NCBI RefSeq assembly: GCF_022601875.1
Contig: NZ_JAKVIP010000020.1
Coordinates: 1-64,000, forward strand
DNA: 64,000 nucleotides
Source of the DNA: Chryseobacterium sp. SSA4.19
GTDB lineage: Bacteria > Bacteroidota > Bacteroidia > Flavobacteriales > Weeksellaceae
Direction: 5' to 3'
Each line of letters starts with the position of its first letter. Position 1 is the stretch's first letter. The notes beneath the pieces are model-generated. The model ran no database searches. It had not been told where the DNA came from and worked only from the letters and a program-made list of their open reading frames with translations. Below are positions 46,846 through 57,233 of this stretch, in pieces. Made by a program: the position numbers and the translations under genes.

Positions 46846-48066
46846 CTATTTTGAAATTATCAGTTTTTGAAAATTTGTTTTATTCTCTGCGTTTACTTCA
46901 ACCATATAAACGCCCTGTATCAGTTTTTCTGTATCAATTCTGATGCTCTGTCTTCCGCTGTTAACAGTTTCAGAACTTTTGGTTAGAATTTTTCCGGAAG
47001 AATCAATGATCCTTATGGAAACGGAGCCTTTTTTTGAAAGGTTCGTGATGACGTCCACGTAATTTTTTGCAGGATTCGGAACAAGAGTGTATTCCGCTTG
47101 GATCGGGATACCTGTTTCTACCAGTGCAATATCCCGGACCTGATTCAACGGAGATTTTACATTAACCGGGTTTTTCCCGTCTCCGCCCTGAGCAGGTTTC
47201 GGAATACAGATCGAGAGACAGGTTTTGCATTTAGGTTTGTCTCCCTCATATTGTATTACACAAACCGTGTAGCTTCCCGGGTTGGTGTAAACATGTGAAG
47301 TTAATACATCCCCTAAGGTTCCGTCGCCCCAGTCCACTTTATAAAGGCTTGGAGAATTGGTGCTTTCAAGGAAGACCTGCCCTACGGTATAATTCCCTGA
47401 AGTGCTTGTTGTAGTCTGGATCTTGAAGTTAGAATTACATTCATTACAGCCTTCGCAGGGTTTTACACAAATATTATCGAAAAATACAACTTCCTGTTGA
47501 GTCGTCGTTATGTCAGGCGTAATGCCAATAACTTGGGAATTCATAATAATATTGTCGAAAATTGCGGCATTTACCGTACTCATAGTCCATGCTCCGTCTG
47601 AGTTGCTTGGAAGTACACCGCCGCTGGAAAGTTGGATCGGAGCTTTTATCCGGACCCATCCGCTTCCGGGAGTTACAGTAACACTGGCTACAAAACTAGC
47701 ATTGTTTGTGCCATCTGAAAGGGTAATGTAAGGGTGATAAGGCATTCCGTAGCCACTGTCGTTTTCAAGATAAAAATCAAAGTAAATACACTGTCCCAGA
47801 AAATTTTTCCCGAGATATTGGTAGTCTTTCCAGTTTTCATACCAGGAACCTCCGGATTTATCTTTGATGATCAGAAACTGTGAGCCATCAAGCGCATTTG
47901 CGGAGCCTACACCTACGCTTACATTTCCATTCGGAGGGGCAGACGGAGCCCAATTTCCATAAGGATTGGAAGGATCATTAAAATCTGAACAAGGCGGGAC
48001 GTTTTGTGCATTGAACAGAAAGCTACCGAATAAAAGGAACAATGCTGAAAAATATATTTTTACCAT
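46846..48066 (-). CDS. T9SS-secreted protein with PKD-like domain
   Basis: A 406-aa secreted protein. Signal peptide 1-20 (FSALFLLFGSFLFNAQ). Residues 30-200 form a carbohydrate-binding-module-like beta-sandwich (SGGSWYENWKDYQYLG, IYFDFYLENDSGYGM). A Cys-rich part (CVKPCEGCNECNSNF near 200-214) leads to a PKD-like segment (YKVDWGDGTLGDVLTSHVYT near 240-260). The C-terminal 80 residues are a type A T9SS sorting domain with VPNPAKNYVDVITN and EKLIQGVYMVEV. The substrate is unknown. It lies between the two LytTR regulators and may be one of their outputs, but that is inference. Confidence 0.85.
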   Translation of the reverse strand: MVKIYFSALFLLFGSFLFNAQNVPPCSDFNDPSNPYGNWAPSAPPNGNVSVGVGSANALDGSQFLIIKDKSGGSWYENWKDYQYLGKNFLGQCIYFDFYLENDSGYGMPYHPYITLSDGTNNASFVASVTVTPGSGWVRIKAPIQLSSGGVLPSNSDGAWTMSTVNAAIFDNIIMNSQVIGITPDITTTQQEVVFFDNICVKPCEGCNECNSNFKIQTTTSTSGNYTVGQVFLESTNSPSLYKVDWGDGTLGDVLTSHVYTNPGSYTVCVIQYEGDKPKCKTCLSICIPKPAQGGDGKNPVNVKSPLNQVRDIALVETGIPIQAEYTLVPNPAKNYVDVITNLSKKGSVSIRIIDSSGKILTKSSETVNSGRQSIRIDTEKLIQGVYMVEVNAENKTNFQKLIISK

Positions 48067-48505
48067 AACGCGCTATTGATTTTGTACATCAAAAATCAAC
48101 AAAAACTTTAAAAATTAATATTCATTTTTAATAAGGTCTGATTCTATCGTTTCTTTTGTCTTAGTTTTACCGCTATTTCATAGAATAAATCTATCATTCG
48201 TTATAATATCACACTAAAGTGATTAATTAAGTGTCGGATGATTTTGAGTAAGTGTGGAGTGTTTTTTATCAGATGTTTAAATAGATATGTCTGGAGATAG
48301 ATTTATGATTGAAAATCAAAGTAAGGTTGTTTGGATTCAGGCAGATCAATCCTGAATCGGCATTTTTAGTGTAGATATTTCACTGTCAATGTTCAGGTTA
48401 TAAACATATGAACCCCTGTGAATTTCTATTAAAATAATGTTTCGTTAACCTAATGCCTGTGGGAAATGAGCGAGTGTAATTGTTTTTCAAATAGTTGTGA
48501 TATAT
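48067..48505. other. Intergenic stretch, no gene supported
   Basis: About 440 bp of A+T-rich sequence between the T9SS protein gene start and the end of the second LytTR gene. No reading frame or hairpin of note. It should contain the minus-strand promoter of the T9SS protein. Confidence 0.5.
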
Positions 48506-49225
48506 TTATGCGATGGCGTGTAAAAATTCATGTTTTTTTCGTATCGATACATCTAAAATAGAGTTATCCGCCATGATAACCTGTCCGCCTTTTCCTTTGA
48601 TGTATTCTCTAAGGTGCTCAAGGTTGATAAGATGTTTGTGATGGATTCTGAAAAAATTATATTCTGAAAGATGTTTTTCAAAATCATACAATGTTTTGGA
48701 GACCATCACTTTAGATTTATCGGATAAATAAATGAATGTATAGTTGGAATCTGCTTCACACCGGATAATTTCATCAATATTTACCCTTTTGAAACCCTGG
48801 AGGGTAGGAAGGTTGATCTTATTATGGATGGCATTGTTAAGAATGGCTGCCCTCTGTTTCCTTACATTTTCAATCGCTTTGTTAACGGTAATTACAAAAT
48901 CAAGATTTTTTACAGGTTTGATCAGGCAATCGGTAACTCCTTTTTTAATGGCCTGGATAGCGGTTGTTTCAGAATCAGTCATGAAGATGACGGACGAAAG
49001 CGTATCTCTGAATTTCGACAGCATTTCCACTGCTGTTTTATCAGCCTTTAAAAGATCGACAAACAAAAGATCCGGTGAATTTTTACACAGATAATCATAA
49101 GCATGCTGAATGCTGTCTGTTTGTAAATCAATTTCAAATTCAGGAAATTCGTTTTTTAGCAACAGGGCAATAGGATCGCCATTGTTTTGTTCATCAATGA
49201 TGCAGACATGTAAAGTGTTTTTCAT
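48506..49225 (-). CDS. Orphan LytTR-type response regulator (paralogue)
   Basis: A 239-aa paralogue of the regulator at 43078-43812; the LytTR halves are nearly identical (FFRIHHKHLINLEHLREYIK, GKGGQVIMADNSILDVS). The receiver keeps the phosphoacceptor Asp (LLFVDLLKAD) and Lys (CLIKPVKN) but has drifted: the acidic pair is D-E, the segment after the phospho-Asp is LLKADKTAVE, and IFMTDSET replaces the usual VTAF. No kinase gene adjoins it. It may share the kinase of the other regulator, work without phosphorylation, or be decaying. The conserved DNA-binding domain suggests the same targets. Confidence 0.9.
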   Translation of the reverse strand: MKNTLHVCIIDEQNNGDPIALLLKNEFPEFEIDLQTDSIQHAYDYLCKNSPDLLFVDLLKADKTAVEMLSKFRDTLSSVIFMTDSETTAIQAIKKGVTDCLIKPVKNLDFVITVNKAIENVRKQRAAILNNAIHNKINLPTLQGFKRVNIDEIIRCEADSNYTFIYLSDKSKVMVSKTLYDFEKHLSEYNFFRIHHKHLINLEHLREYIKGKGGQVIMADNSILDVSIRKKHEFLHAIA

Positions 49226-49470
49226 GGTGTGGTTTTGTTTTTTGTTCTTATATCAGGTTAGTTTGTTTTTTTCCATGTTCAGTTGTGTTTTTAAAATACA
49301 GGTTAAAATGCTAAGTTTGATGATCGTTACAATAGATTTATACAATATTGTCTTTTTCACATAGTATTGAATAATGTAAATATAACTTTTCATTGATAAT
49401 TATACAAGAGTTTAGGATAAATTTTGTTAAAAAATGAATTAAAAATTTCGGATAATTTTTCACAATTTCG

Positions 49471-49486
49471 TACTTTTGTATGTTTG
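49471..49486 (+). promoter_or_regulatory. Two overlapping -7 boxes before parE
   Basis: TACTTTTG (49471-49478) and TATGTTTG (49479-49486) both match TAnnTTTG. The second ends 10 nt before the parE ATG. Either would give a very short leader. Confidence 0.5.
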
Positions 49487-49496
49487 CTGAAATTAT

Positions 49497-51389
49497 ATGT
49501 CACAAGAAACAAATCCAATCTATTCCGAAGATAATATCAGAACCCTCGACTGGCAGGAACACATCCGTCTGCGCCCCGGAATGTACATCGGGAAGCTGGG
49601 AGACGGCTCTTCCGCCGATGACGGCATCTACATTTTACTTAAAGAAATCCTGGACAACTCGATCGATGAGTTCAGGATGAAATCCGGTAAAAGAATTGAA
49701 ATAAAATTAGACGACGGCAAAGTTACGATCCGTGACTTTGGACGTGGGATTCCACTTGGAAAAGTAGTGGACGCAGTCTCAAAAATGAATACCGGAGGAA
49801 AATATGACAGCAAGGCTTTTAAAAAATCGGTAGGTCTTAACGGAGTGGGTACCAAGGCGGTCAACGCACTGTCTCAATACTTCCGTGTACGCTCTTTCCG
49901 TGACGGAAAAATGAAAATTGCCGAATTTTCCCGCGGTCTGATTACTGAAAATTTTGAAGAAAAAGATACTTCAGACCGTAATGGTACCGAAATTTCCTTT
50001 ATCCCCGATGCTGATATTTTCCTTAATTTTAAATACCGGAAAGAATACATCGAGAGGATGCTGCGCAATTACGCCTATCTGAATCCGGGACTGAAAATAG
50101 TATTCAACGGTGAAACGTTTTATTCTGAAAACGGTCTTAAAGATTTACTGGATGAAGAACTGGAAAGTGAAACACTCTATCCGATTGTTCATTTAAAGGA
50201 TCATGATATCGAAGTGGCGATCACGCATACCGATAAATCCCAGACGGAAACCTATTTCTCGTTTGTCAACGGACAAAATACAACGCAGGGAGGTACCCAT
50301 CTGAATGCTTTCCGGGAGGCGTATGTAAAAACCATCCGGGAATTTTTCAATAAGAACTTTGATGCGTCAGACGTCAGGAAGTCCATTGTTGCTGCTATTT
50401 CAATTAATGTGGAAGAACCTGTATTTGAATCCCAGACCAAAACAAAACTGGGTTCAAACGATATGGGACCTAACGGGCCGACGGTCAGAATATTCATTAT
50501 TGACTTCTTAAAAAGTAAATTAGATAATTTCCTACACAAGAACCCGGAAGTTGCAGAGGCGATCCAAAGAAAAATTATTATCTCTGAGCGCGAAAGAAAA
50601 GAGCTTTCCGGTATCCAGAAGCTGGCCCGGGAAAGAGCGAAGAAAGTTTCGCTCCATAATAAAAAGCTCCGCGACTGCCGCCAGCATTACAACGATCAGA
50701 AAAACGAAAGAAAAGGCGAAACCCAAATCTTCATTACCGAGGGAGATTCAGCTTCCGGGTCCATCACTAAATCCAGAGATGTGGAAACCCAGGCCGTATT
50801 CTCATTAAAAGGGAAACCCCTGAACTGTTACGGCTTAACCAAGAAAGTAGTATACGAGAATGAAGAATTCAACCTTCTTCAGGCTGCATTAAACATTGAG
50901 GAAAGCCTGGAAGATTTAAGGTACAACCAGGTCATTATTGCCACTGATGCCGATGTTGACGGAATGCACATCCGTCTACTGATGATTACATTCTTCCTGC
51001 AGTTTTTCCCGGACCTGATCAAAAACGGACATCTTTATATTCTTCAGACGCCTCTATTCAGGGTAAGAAATAAAAAAGAAACCCGGTATTGCTACTCTGA
51101 AGCGGAAAGGATCAAAGCACTGAACGAATTGGGGAAAAATCCTGAAATCACAAGGTTCAAGGGACTGGGGGAGATTTCACCGGATGAATTCAAACATTTC
51201 ATCGGGAAAGATATCCGCCTGGAGCCGGTAGTAGCAGGAAAAGATCAGACGATTGAGCAGCTGCTGGAATTCTATATGGGTAAAAATACTCCCGACCGTC
51301 AGGCATTTATCCTTGAAAATCTGGTGGTTGAAGATCCTGACATTAATAAAAAAGAAGTGCTTAGCGAAGCTGATGATGAAATGGCTTAA
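49497..51389 (+). CDS. parE: DNA topoisomerase IV subunit B
   Basis: A 630-aa type IIA topoisomerase ATPase subunit that decatenates sister chromosomes. The GHKL ATP-binding site shows [10 protein letters not shown] near 48-57, [11 protein letters not shown] near 75 and [14 protein letters not shown] near 107-120. The transducer Lys is in the TKTKLGSND region near 314. The TOPRIM domain has TEGDSASG near 413 and [12 protein letters not shown] near 488. Size and order parE-parC are typical of Bacteroidetes. It is followed 68 bp later by parC. Confidence 0.95.
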   Translation: MSQETNPIYSEDNIRTLDWQEHIRLRPGMYIGKLGDGSSADDGIYILLKEILDNSIDEFRMKSGKRIEIKLDDGKVTIRDFGRGIPLGKVVDAVSKMNTGGKYDSKAFKKSVGLNGVGTKAVNALSQYFRVRSFRDGKMKIAEFSRGLITENFEEKDTSDRNGTEISFIPDADIFLNFKYRKEYIERMLRNYAYLNPGLKIVFNGETFYSENGLKDLLDEELESETLYPIVHLKDHDIEVAITHTDKSQTETYFSFVNGQNTTQGGTHLNAFREAYVKTIREFFNKNFDASDVRKSIVAAISINVEEPVFESQTKTKLGSNDMGPNGPTVRIFIIDFLKSKLDNFLHKNPEVAEAIQRKIIISERERKELSGIQKLARERAKKVSLHNKKLRDCRQHYNDQKNERKGETQIFITEGDSASGSITKSRDVETQAVFSLKGKPLNCYGLTKKVVYENEEFNLLQAALNIEESLEDLRYNQVIIATDADVDGMHIRLLMITFFLQFFPDLIKNGHLYILQTPLFRVRNKKETRYCYSEAERIKALNELGKNPEITRFKGLGEISPDEFKHFIGKDIRLEPVVAGKDQTIEQLLEFYMGKNTPDRQAFILENLVVEDPDINKKEVLSEADDEMA

Positions 51390-51457
51390 ATAAGCGGCAA
51401 TTTGAAATTCTCATTAAAAAATAATAAAACCGATAACGGGAAAAGAGTTAATAACAA

Positions 51458-54049
51458 ATGATGACAGAAGAAAATCCGCATGAAGGTGAAAGCTTAAAGA
51501 AAGTTTCCGGACTGTATAAAGACTGGTTTCTGGATTATGCTTCTTATGTAATTTTAGACAGGGCAATTCCTTCGGTATACGACGGTTTCAAGCCTGTTCA
51601 GCGAAGAATCATGCATTCCATGCGGGAGCTGGAAGACGGACGTTACAATAAAGTGGCCAACATCGTAGGGAATACCATGAAGTATCACCCGCATGGTGAT
51701 GCTTCTATTACCGATGCCATGGTAGGGATAGGACAGAGAGAACTGCTGATTGATACGCAGGGTAACTGGGGAAACATCTATACGGGAGATTCCGCGGCGG
51801 CTGCAAGATATATTGAAGCAAGGCTGACCCCTTTTGCACTGGAAGTAGTATTCAATCCCAAAACGACGGAATGGGCAAAATCGTATGACGGCAGAAATAA
51901 TGAACCGATTGACCTTCCGGTAAAATTTCCGTTGCTTCTTGCCCAAGGCGTTGAAGGAATCGGAGTAGGACTTTCTACAAAAATTCTTCCGCATAATTTC
52001 AATGAATTGATTACAGCTTCAGTAGCCTATTTAAAAGGAAAGAAATTTGAACTTTTCCCTGATTTTTTAACGGCAGGCTACCTTGATGTTTCTGAATACA
52101 ATGACGGTCACAGAGGCGGGAAAGTAAGAGCCCGGGCGAAAATTTCGCCATTGGATAAGCATACCCTGATTATCACGGAGCTTCCCTATTCCAAAACAAC
52201 GAGCGACCTTATTGATTCAGTGCTGAAAGCCAATGAGAAAGGCAAGATCAAGATTAAAAAAATTGAAGATAATACTTCAGACAAAGTGGAAATCCTGATC
52301 CATCTTCATAATGATGTTTCACCGGATAAGACCATTGATGCCCTTTATGCATTTACCGACTGCCAGGTTACGATTTCCCCTAATGCCTGTGTGATTGTCG
52401 GGGATAAGCCGATGTTCCTGAATGTGTCTGAGATTTTAAGGATGAATACGGACCATACGGTTTCACTGCTTAAAAAAGAATTGGAAATTGAGCTTCACGA
52501 ATTACAGGAAAGCTGGCATTTTTCTTCATTGGAAAGAATCTTTATTGAAAACAGAATTTACCATGATATTGAAGAAGTAAAAACATGGGAAGAGGTGTTA
52601 AAGACAATTGACAAAGGCCTGAGACCTCACACCCAACATCTTTTGAGAGCCGTTACTGAAGAAGATATTTTAAGGCTGACCGAAATAAGAATCAAAAGAA
52701 TTTCAAGGTTCGATCTGGATAAATTCAAAGAAAATATTGCGGCCCTTGAAGGTAAAATAGAACAGGTAAAAAACCATCTTGCCCATCTGGTCCAGTATGC
52801 GATTGATTATTACCTGAACATCCAGAAGAAATACGGTAAAGAACGGCAGAGAAAAACCGAGCTCAGAATTTTTGATACTATCGATGCCACAAAAGTAGCC
52901 GTTGCGAATGAAAAGTTCTATGCCAATTTTGAAGAAGGTTTTATCGGTACCTCGCTGAAAAAGGACCAATATCTGTTTGACTGTTCTGATATTGACGATA
53001 TCATTACATTCAGGAAAGACGGAAGCATGAAAGTGGTAAAAGTCGAAGCCAAGACGTTCATCGGTAAAGATATCCTTCATGTCGCTATCTGGAAGAAAAA
53101 TGATAAGCGGACGGTTTACAATATGATATACCGGGAAGGGCGTGAAGGTCCTTATTACATGAAACGTTTCTTTGTAACAGGCGTTACCCGAAATACGGAT
53201 TATCCTTTAGCTTCAGATAAAAAAGGTTCGGAAATGCTGTATTTTTCAGCCAATCCAAATGGTGAGGCGGAAACCGTAAGCGTCCTTCTGAAGCCGAACC
53301 CCAGAATCAGAAAGAGCAAAATGGATATCGATTTCTCCGAACTGGCAATCAAAGGCCGTGATACCAAAGGGAACCTGGTGACCAAGTTTGCAATAAAAAA
53401 AGTAGATCTCAAAGAAGAGGGCGTATCTACTCTGGCACCGAGAAAAATTTGGTTTGATGATACGGTGAGGAGACTGAATGCAGACGGAAGAGGAACTTTA
53501 CTGGGGACTTTTAAAGGGGATGACAAGATCCTGACGGTCAACACCAACGGAGAGGCCAAGCTGGTTTCTTTTGATCTGGGGAACCGTTTTGACGACCAGT
53601 ATCTGGTCCTTGAGAAATGGCGTCCGAACCAGCCTGTGACGTGCATCTATTTCGATGGTGATAAAGATATTTATTTTATCAAAAGGTTCCTGTTTGAAAA
53701 CACACCGAATGTTCAGACCTTCATGCCTTCGGAACATCCTAAATCGTTTATTGAAACGATCATTGTTTCAAATGGTGTAACGGCTGAAATTATTTTTGCC
53801 AAAGACAAAGGAAAAGAACGTGAGCCTGAAACCATAACTATTGATGAGTTTATTGCCGTAAAAGGAATTAAAGCGATCGGTAACCAGTTTACGAAGTTCA
53901 AGGTAAAAACCATTAATTTTACCATTCCTGAATCGGAAGAGGAAGAGGAGCCGGAACAGTATGAAGAACCTGAACGGACAGAATCTGAAGATGACGGCGG
54001 TACAATCGGGGATCTGTTCGAGAGTGATGAAGGAATTTTAGAAAAATGA
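51458..54049 (+). CDS. parC: DNA topoisomerase IV subunit A
   Basis: An 863-aa breakage-reunion subunit. The catalytic Tyr is in AAARYIEARLTP near 117, and the quinolone-resistance region (YHPHGDASITDAMVGIGQRE) lies just before at about 69-88. The C-terminal part has spiral beta-propeller blades (RKDGSMKVVKVEAKTFIG, FKGDDKILTVNTNGEAKLVS). The last 50 residues form an acidic tail (EEEEEPEQYEEPERTESEDD). The start is ATG 51458 or 51461. It forms an operon with parE. Confidence 0.95.
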   Translation: MMTEENPHEGESLKKVSGLYKDWFLDYASYVILDRAIPSVYDGFKPVQRRIMHSMRELEDGRYNKVANIVGNTMKYHPHGDASITDAMVGIGQRELLIDTQGNWGNIYTGDSAAAARYIEARLTPFALEVVFNPKTTEWAKSYDGRNNEPIDLPVKFPLLLAQGVEGIGVGLSTKILPHNFNELITASVAYLKGKKFELFPDFLTAGYLDVSEYNDGHRGGKVRARAKISPLDKHTLIITELPYSKTTSDLIDSVLKANEKGKIKIKKIEDNTSDKVEILIHLHNDVSPDKTIDALYAFTDCQVTISPNACVIVGDKPMFLNVSEILRMNTDHTVSLLKKELEIELHELQESWHFSSLERIFIENRIYHDIEEVKTWEEVLKTIDKGLRPHTQHLLRAVTEEDILRLTEIRIKRISRFDLDKFKENIAALEGKIEQVKNHLAHLVQYAIDYYLNIQKKYGKERQRKTELRIFDTIDATKVAVANEKFYANFEEGFIGTSLKKDQYLFDCSDIDDIITFRKDGSMKVVKVEAKTFIGKDILHVAIWKKNDKRTVYNMIYREGREGPYYMKRFFVTGVTRNTDYPLASDKKGSEMLYFSANPNGEAETVSVLLKPNPRIRKSKMDIDFSELAIKGRDTKGNLVTKFAIKKVDLKEEGVSTLAPRKIWFDDTVRRLNADGRGTLLGTFKGDDKILTVNTNGEAKLVSFDLGNRFDDQYLVLEKWRPNQPVTCIYFDGDKDIYFIKRFLFENTPNVQTFMPSEHPKSFIETIIVSNGVTAEIIFAKDKGKEREPETITIDEFIAVKGIKAIGNQFTKFKVKTINFTIPESEEEEEPEQYEEPERTESEDDGGTIGDLFESDEGILEK

Positions 54050-54073
54050 TGATAGAAATAAAAATTAAAAATT

Positions 54074-54715
54074 ATGAATCCGATTGTTTTATTTATAATA
54101 GCTATTACCTGCATCATAAGTTATGTAGGAATGAATAACGTTAATATCTTTGAAAAATATAAATTTAATGTAAGTGCTATCAATAGCAGAAAAGAATATG
54201 TAAGGTTAATTTCTTCTGCCTTTCTTCATGCCGATTTTATGCATTTATTTTTCAATATGCTGTCTCTGTATTTCTTTCAGGGCGCTGTGACGATGTACTT
54301 CGGAACTATTGGTTTTATAATTATTTATTTCGGTTCATTGCTTTTAGGAAATCTGTTCAGTTTAATGATTTATAAAAACCAACCTTGGTATTCTGCAATT
54401 GGTGCTTCTGGTGCTGTATCTGGGATAATTTTTGCCTCTATCGCAATGGCTCCAAATGAAATCAGTGTGAACTTTTTACCCGGTTGGATCTTTGGAACAT
54501 TATATTTCGGATATTCAGTATATATGATGCTTAACCCGAAACAATGGGATAACCTTGGGCATTCTGCACATTTAGGAGGAGCTTTTTTCGGATTGGTGTA
54601 TTCAATTGTAATGCATCCGCAACTTGCATTAAGTAATCTGTACTTTTTAGCAGTAATGTCGCTTCCTTTAGTTTATTTAGCTTATCAGATCTTTGTGAAG
54701 AAAAAAATAGGATAA
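54074..54715 (+). CDS. Rhomboid-family intramembrane serine protease
   Basis: A 213-aa polytopic protein with about six TM helices. The HxxxxHLxxN-like segment FLHADFMHLFFNMLSLYF lies near 51-68. The active site has the nucleophile Ser112 in GASGAVSG and the base His in HSAHLGGA near 165. It cleaves transmembrane substrates inside the membrane; the substrate is unknown. It lies 24 bp after parC and may be cotranscribed. Confidence 0.92.
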   Translation: MNPIVLFIIAITCIISYVGMNNVNIFEKYKFNVSAINSRKEYVRLISSAFLHADFMHLFFNMLSLYFFQGAVTMYFGTIGFIIIYFGSLLLGNLFSLMIYKNQPWYSAIGASGAVSGIIFASIAMAPNEISVNFLPGWIFGTLYFGYSVYMMLNPKQWDNLGHSAHLGGAFFGLVYSIVMHPQLALSNLYFLAVMSLPLVYLAYQIFVKKKIG

Positions 54716-54737
54716 ATTATACTATTCGATCAAATAA

Positions 54738-54770
54738 AAAGCAGTGGATTCACTGCTTTCTTTTTTATTT
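54738..54770. terminator. Rho-independent terminator
   Basis: The stem AAAGCAGTG / CACTGCTTT with a GATT loop is followed by CTTTTTTATTTTT. It serves the rhomboid gene and lies between convergent genes, with A-runs on the left so it may act in both directions. Confidence 0.85.
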
Positions 54771-54787
54771 TTCACGATTGAAAATCA

Positions 54788-55723
54788 TTATTTCCTTCCA
54801 AAAACAAACCGGTCATTCCTGGATAAATCTTTTATCAGAAGAGCTTCTGAAAAGCCGTTCTTGTAGAGTTCAAGCGTTTCCGGACCGAGCTTTTGGTTGA
54901 TTTCTAAAAACAGCAGTCCGTTTTCATTAAGATATTTTCCGGCATGTTCTGCAATTTTCCTGTAGAAAATCAATGCATCATCCGTAGGAGAGAAGAGGGC
55001 CATTTTCGGTTCAAATTCTTTCACTGAATCAGCAATCTCATTTTCTTCTTCTATCCCGATGTAAGGAGGATTTGAAATGATCACATCAAAGTTTTCATTA
55101 AGATCATAATTCAGGTAGTCCGCATGAATAAAATTCACTTCCAGCCGATAGAACTCAGCATTTTTCCGGGCTGTTTCCAGGGCTTTTTCAGAAAAATCAA
55201 CAGAGGTTAGTTCAGCCTGCGGAAAATGTTTTTTTAACACGAGAGGAATCACCCCGCTGCCTGTTCCGATGTCGAGAATCTTTATTTTTTTTAATTCGGG
55301 ATTTTCGACCGAAGAAGAGCCTGATGTTTGGGTGTTTGGATGGCCTGTTTGCTCTGATTGTACATCAACTTGTCGGATTCTTGAAATATACTTTGTTATT
55401 TCTTTAATGGCCAGCTCCAGCAGTTCCTCAGTTTCAGGACGGGGAACCAGCACATTTTCATTTACGAAGAATGTCATTCCGTAAAAGTCGGTTTCCCCGA
55501 GAATATGCTGATAGGGTTTGCCGGTCTTTAATTCAGAAATAATTTCTTTGAGTTTGTTTTCATCATCAGCTAAAAGTTGCTGGTCAGCAAATCTCCTTTG
55601 GTAAAATGAATTGAATCCTACGGTTTTTTCAATGAAAACCGTACATAAGAAAGCACTTTCCGAATCTGTATACAATTCCGAAAGCTGTTCCTTACAATAA
55701 TTTTTAAATTCTGAAATCGTCAT
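54788..55723 (-). CDS. prmC: Peptide chain release factor N5-glutamine methyltransferase
   Basis: A 311-aa AdoMet methyltransferase that methylates the GGQ glutamine of release factors. The N-terminal helical domain has TGKPYQHILGETDFYG near 70-85 and ENVLVPRPETEELLELAI near 89-106. The Rossmann motif ILDIGTGSGVIPLVLKK lies near 150-166 and the catalytic NPPYIG near 220. Between residues about 112 and 145 is a Gln/Ser/Thr-rich linker of about 30 aa (VQSEQTGHPNTQTSGSSSVE), longer than I expect for the family. Its ATG lies 1 nt from the yaaA stop codon, so the two are cotranscribed. Confidence 0.93.
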   Translation of the reverse strand: MTISEFKNYCKEQLSELYTDSESAFLCTVFIEKTVGFNSFYQRRFADQQLLADDENKLKEIISELKTGKPYQHILGETDFYGMTFFVNENVLVPRPETEELLELAIKEITKYISRIRQVDVQSEQTGHPNTQTSGSSSVENPELKKIKILDIGTGSGVIPLVLKKHFPQAELTSVDFSEKALETARKNAEFYRLEVNFIHADYLNYDLNENFDVIISNPPYIGIEEENEIADSVKEFEPKMALFSPTDDALIFYRKIAEHAGKYLNENGLLFLEINQKLGPETLELYKNGFSEALLIKDLSRNDRFVFGRK

Positions 55724-56482
55724 TTATCTTGTAAAAACCAATTTTGTATCCGTTGATTTCTCTTCATCGATCCTGTAGCCTTCGTAATTGAAAGCTTTTA
55801 CGTCATTCAGTGTTTTCGCCTGGGTCTGGGCGCAGAATCTTACAACCATTCCTCTTGCATGTTTCGTATAGACAACGATGGTTTTAAGCTTTCCTTCTTT
55901 TAATTCATAAAATTCAAAATCAACAATCGGGTTGGTGATTTTTTTACGGTCAATGACTTTAAAGTATTCCTGGCTGGCCAGGTTGAGAAGGATTTCGTTC
56001 TTCTTAAGTTCTGAATTCAGCTGTTCGGTTATTTTTTCTTTCCAGAATTCATACAAGTTGTGGTAATCTTCAAATTTGAATGGCCTGCCCATTTCCAGCC
56101 GGTAAAGCATGACCTTGTCAGAAGGTTTTAACAGGCCGTAAAGTCCGGAAAGAATCCTGTAATTTTTCTGTAAATAATCTACTGCATTTTTATCCAGGGT
56201 TTTAGCATCCAGCCCTCTGTATACTTCCCCGGTGAAAGCATATAGGGCAGGAGCGGATTCCTTTGCCGTAGGCTTGGGTTTCCATTTCTGGTTCCTTTCC
56301 CAGTTTTCATCCGCCAGCTTTGGCGAGATTTCCATCAGTTCAGAAAGATATTTCGGAGATTTATGTTTTAAATGAGATTGTATAAATTCTGCCTGTTCGA
56401 TGAACTTAGGAGTTGAGGCTTTCAACAGGTCTGTTGAGTTTTCTACATTCATTAATTTGGCAGGTGATGTTATGATTTTCAT
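55724..56482 (-). CDS. yaaA: Peroxide stress protein YaaA
   Basis: A 252-aa UPF0246 (DUF328) protein linked in Escherichia coli to iron homeostasis during peroxide stress. Signature motifs: MKIITSPAKLMN at the start, PALYAFTGEVYRGLDA near 78-93, FRILSGLYGLLKPSDKVMLY-like near 108-127 and KHARGMVVRF near 208-217. Full length. It is in a minus-strand run with the CPBP protease gene (3 nt apart) and prmC. Confidence 0.93.
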   Translation of the reverse strand: MKIITSPAKLMNVENSTDLLKASTPKFIEQAEFIQSHLKHKSPKYLSELMEISPKLADENWERNQKWKPKPTAKESAPALYAFTGEVYRGLDAKTLDKNAVDYLQKNYRILSGLYGLLKPSDKVMLYRLEMGRPFKFEDYHNLYEFWKEKITEQLNSELKKNEILLNLASQEYFKVIDRKKITNPIVDFEFYELKEGKLKTIVVYTKHARGMVVRFCAQTQAKTLNDVKAFNYEGYRIDEEKSTDTKLVFTR

Positions 56483-56485
56483 AGA

Positions 56486-57187
56486 TTATAATGCAGATAT
56501 AGATTTAAAATGAATAAAGTTCATCAGCATCAATGAGATAAAATCATACATAAAATGACAGATGATCAAAATTTTAATGTTAGAATAAAATTTATAAAAT
56601 GCAGCGAAAACAACTCCGATAAAGAACGGGATAAGCACCTGAGCAACCGTTCCGTAAGTGCTGTGGAGCATTCCGAATAAAACGGCGGAAATAATGATTC
56701 CGAAATAGGGGTTGTGATATATTTTTTCAAGCCTTGGCTGTATATATCCGCGCATCAGAAATTCTTCCACGACACCAGCTGTTATACAGGTCCATACAAT
56801 CAGTGCATAATTGTTTTTAAAAATTAAAATTAAATTCAGTAAAGTATTGCTGAACTTTTCGTGGGTTAACATTTGAACCAATGCGCTCAGAAAACCTCCC
56901 CCGATAAGACAGGTAAAATACATTTTGGTAATGGTAGCCAGATAAAATGCAATAGGATATTTTCTCTCTTTCCAAAGCAGGAATGACTGTTTTTCAACAA
57001 AAAAAGTATATAAAAAGATTAGAATTAAAACAACCCACAATGCCAATCTTGTATAAAAGAACTTTTCTGAAGTAATGCCTGCAGTTCCCATCATGGTATT
57101 GATAACAGGTATGGCATACAGCATAACCAGCGTCAGCAATACAAAAGTGAGCAGAATTCCTAAAGAATATTTTCCGTTCAGACTCAT
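56486..57187 (-). CDS. CPBP-family intramembrane metalloprotease
   Basis: A 233-aa polytopic protein. CPBP/ABI motifs: EEFLMRGYIQPRLEK (motif 1, EExxxR) near 161-175, FGMLHSTYG (motif 2) near 194, and ICHFMYDF (motif 3) near 224. The frame extends back to a TTG at 57205, but the ATG at 57187 (MSLNGKYSLG) is the better start. Family members include prenyl proteases and bacteriocin-immunity proteins; which applies here is unclear. The stop is 3 nt from the yaaA start. Confidence 0.85.
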   Translation of the reverse strand: MSLNGKYSLGILLTFVLLTLVMLYAIPVINTMMGTAGITSEKFFYTRLALWVVLILIFLYTFFVEKQSFLLWKERKYPIAFYLATITKMYFTCLIGGGFLSALVQMLTHEKFSNTLLNLILIFKNNYALIVWTCITAGVVEEFLMRGYIQPRLEKIYHNPYFGIIISAVLFGMLHSTYGTVAQVLIPFFIGVVFAAFYKFYSNIKILIICHFMYDFISLMLMNFIHFKSISAL

Positions 57188-57233
57188 AAATGACCGATTT
57201 GTCAACAGACAATTTAAAATAAGAACCTCAATA

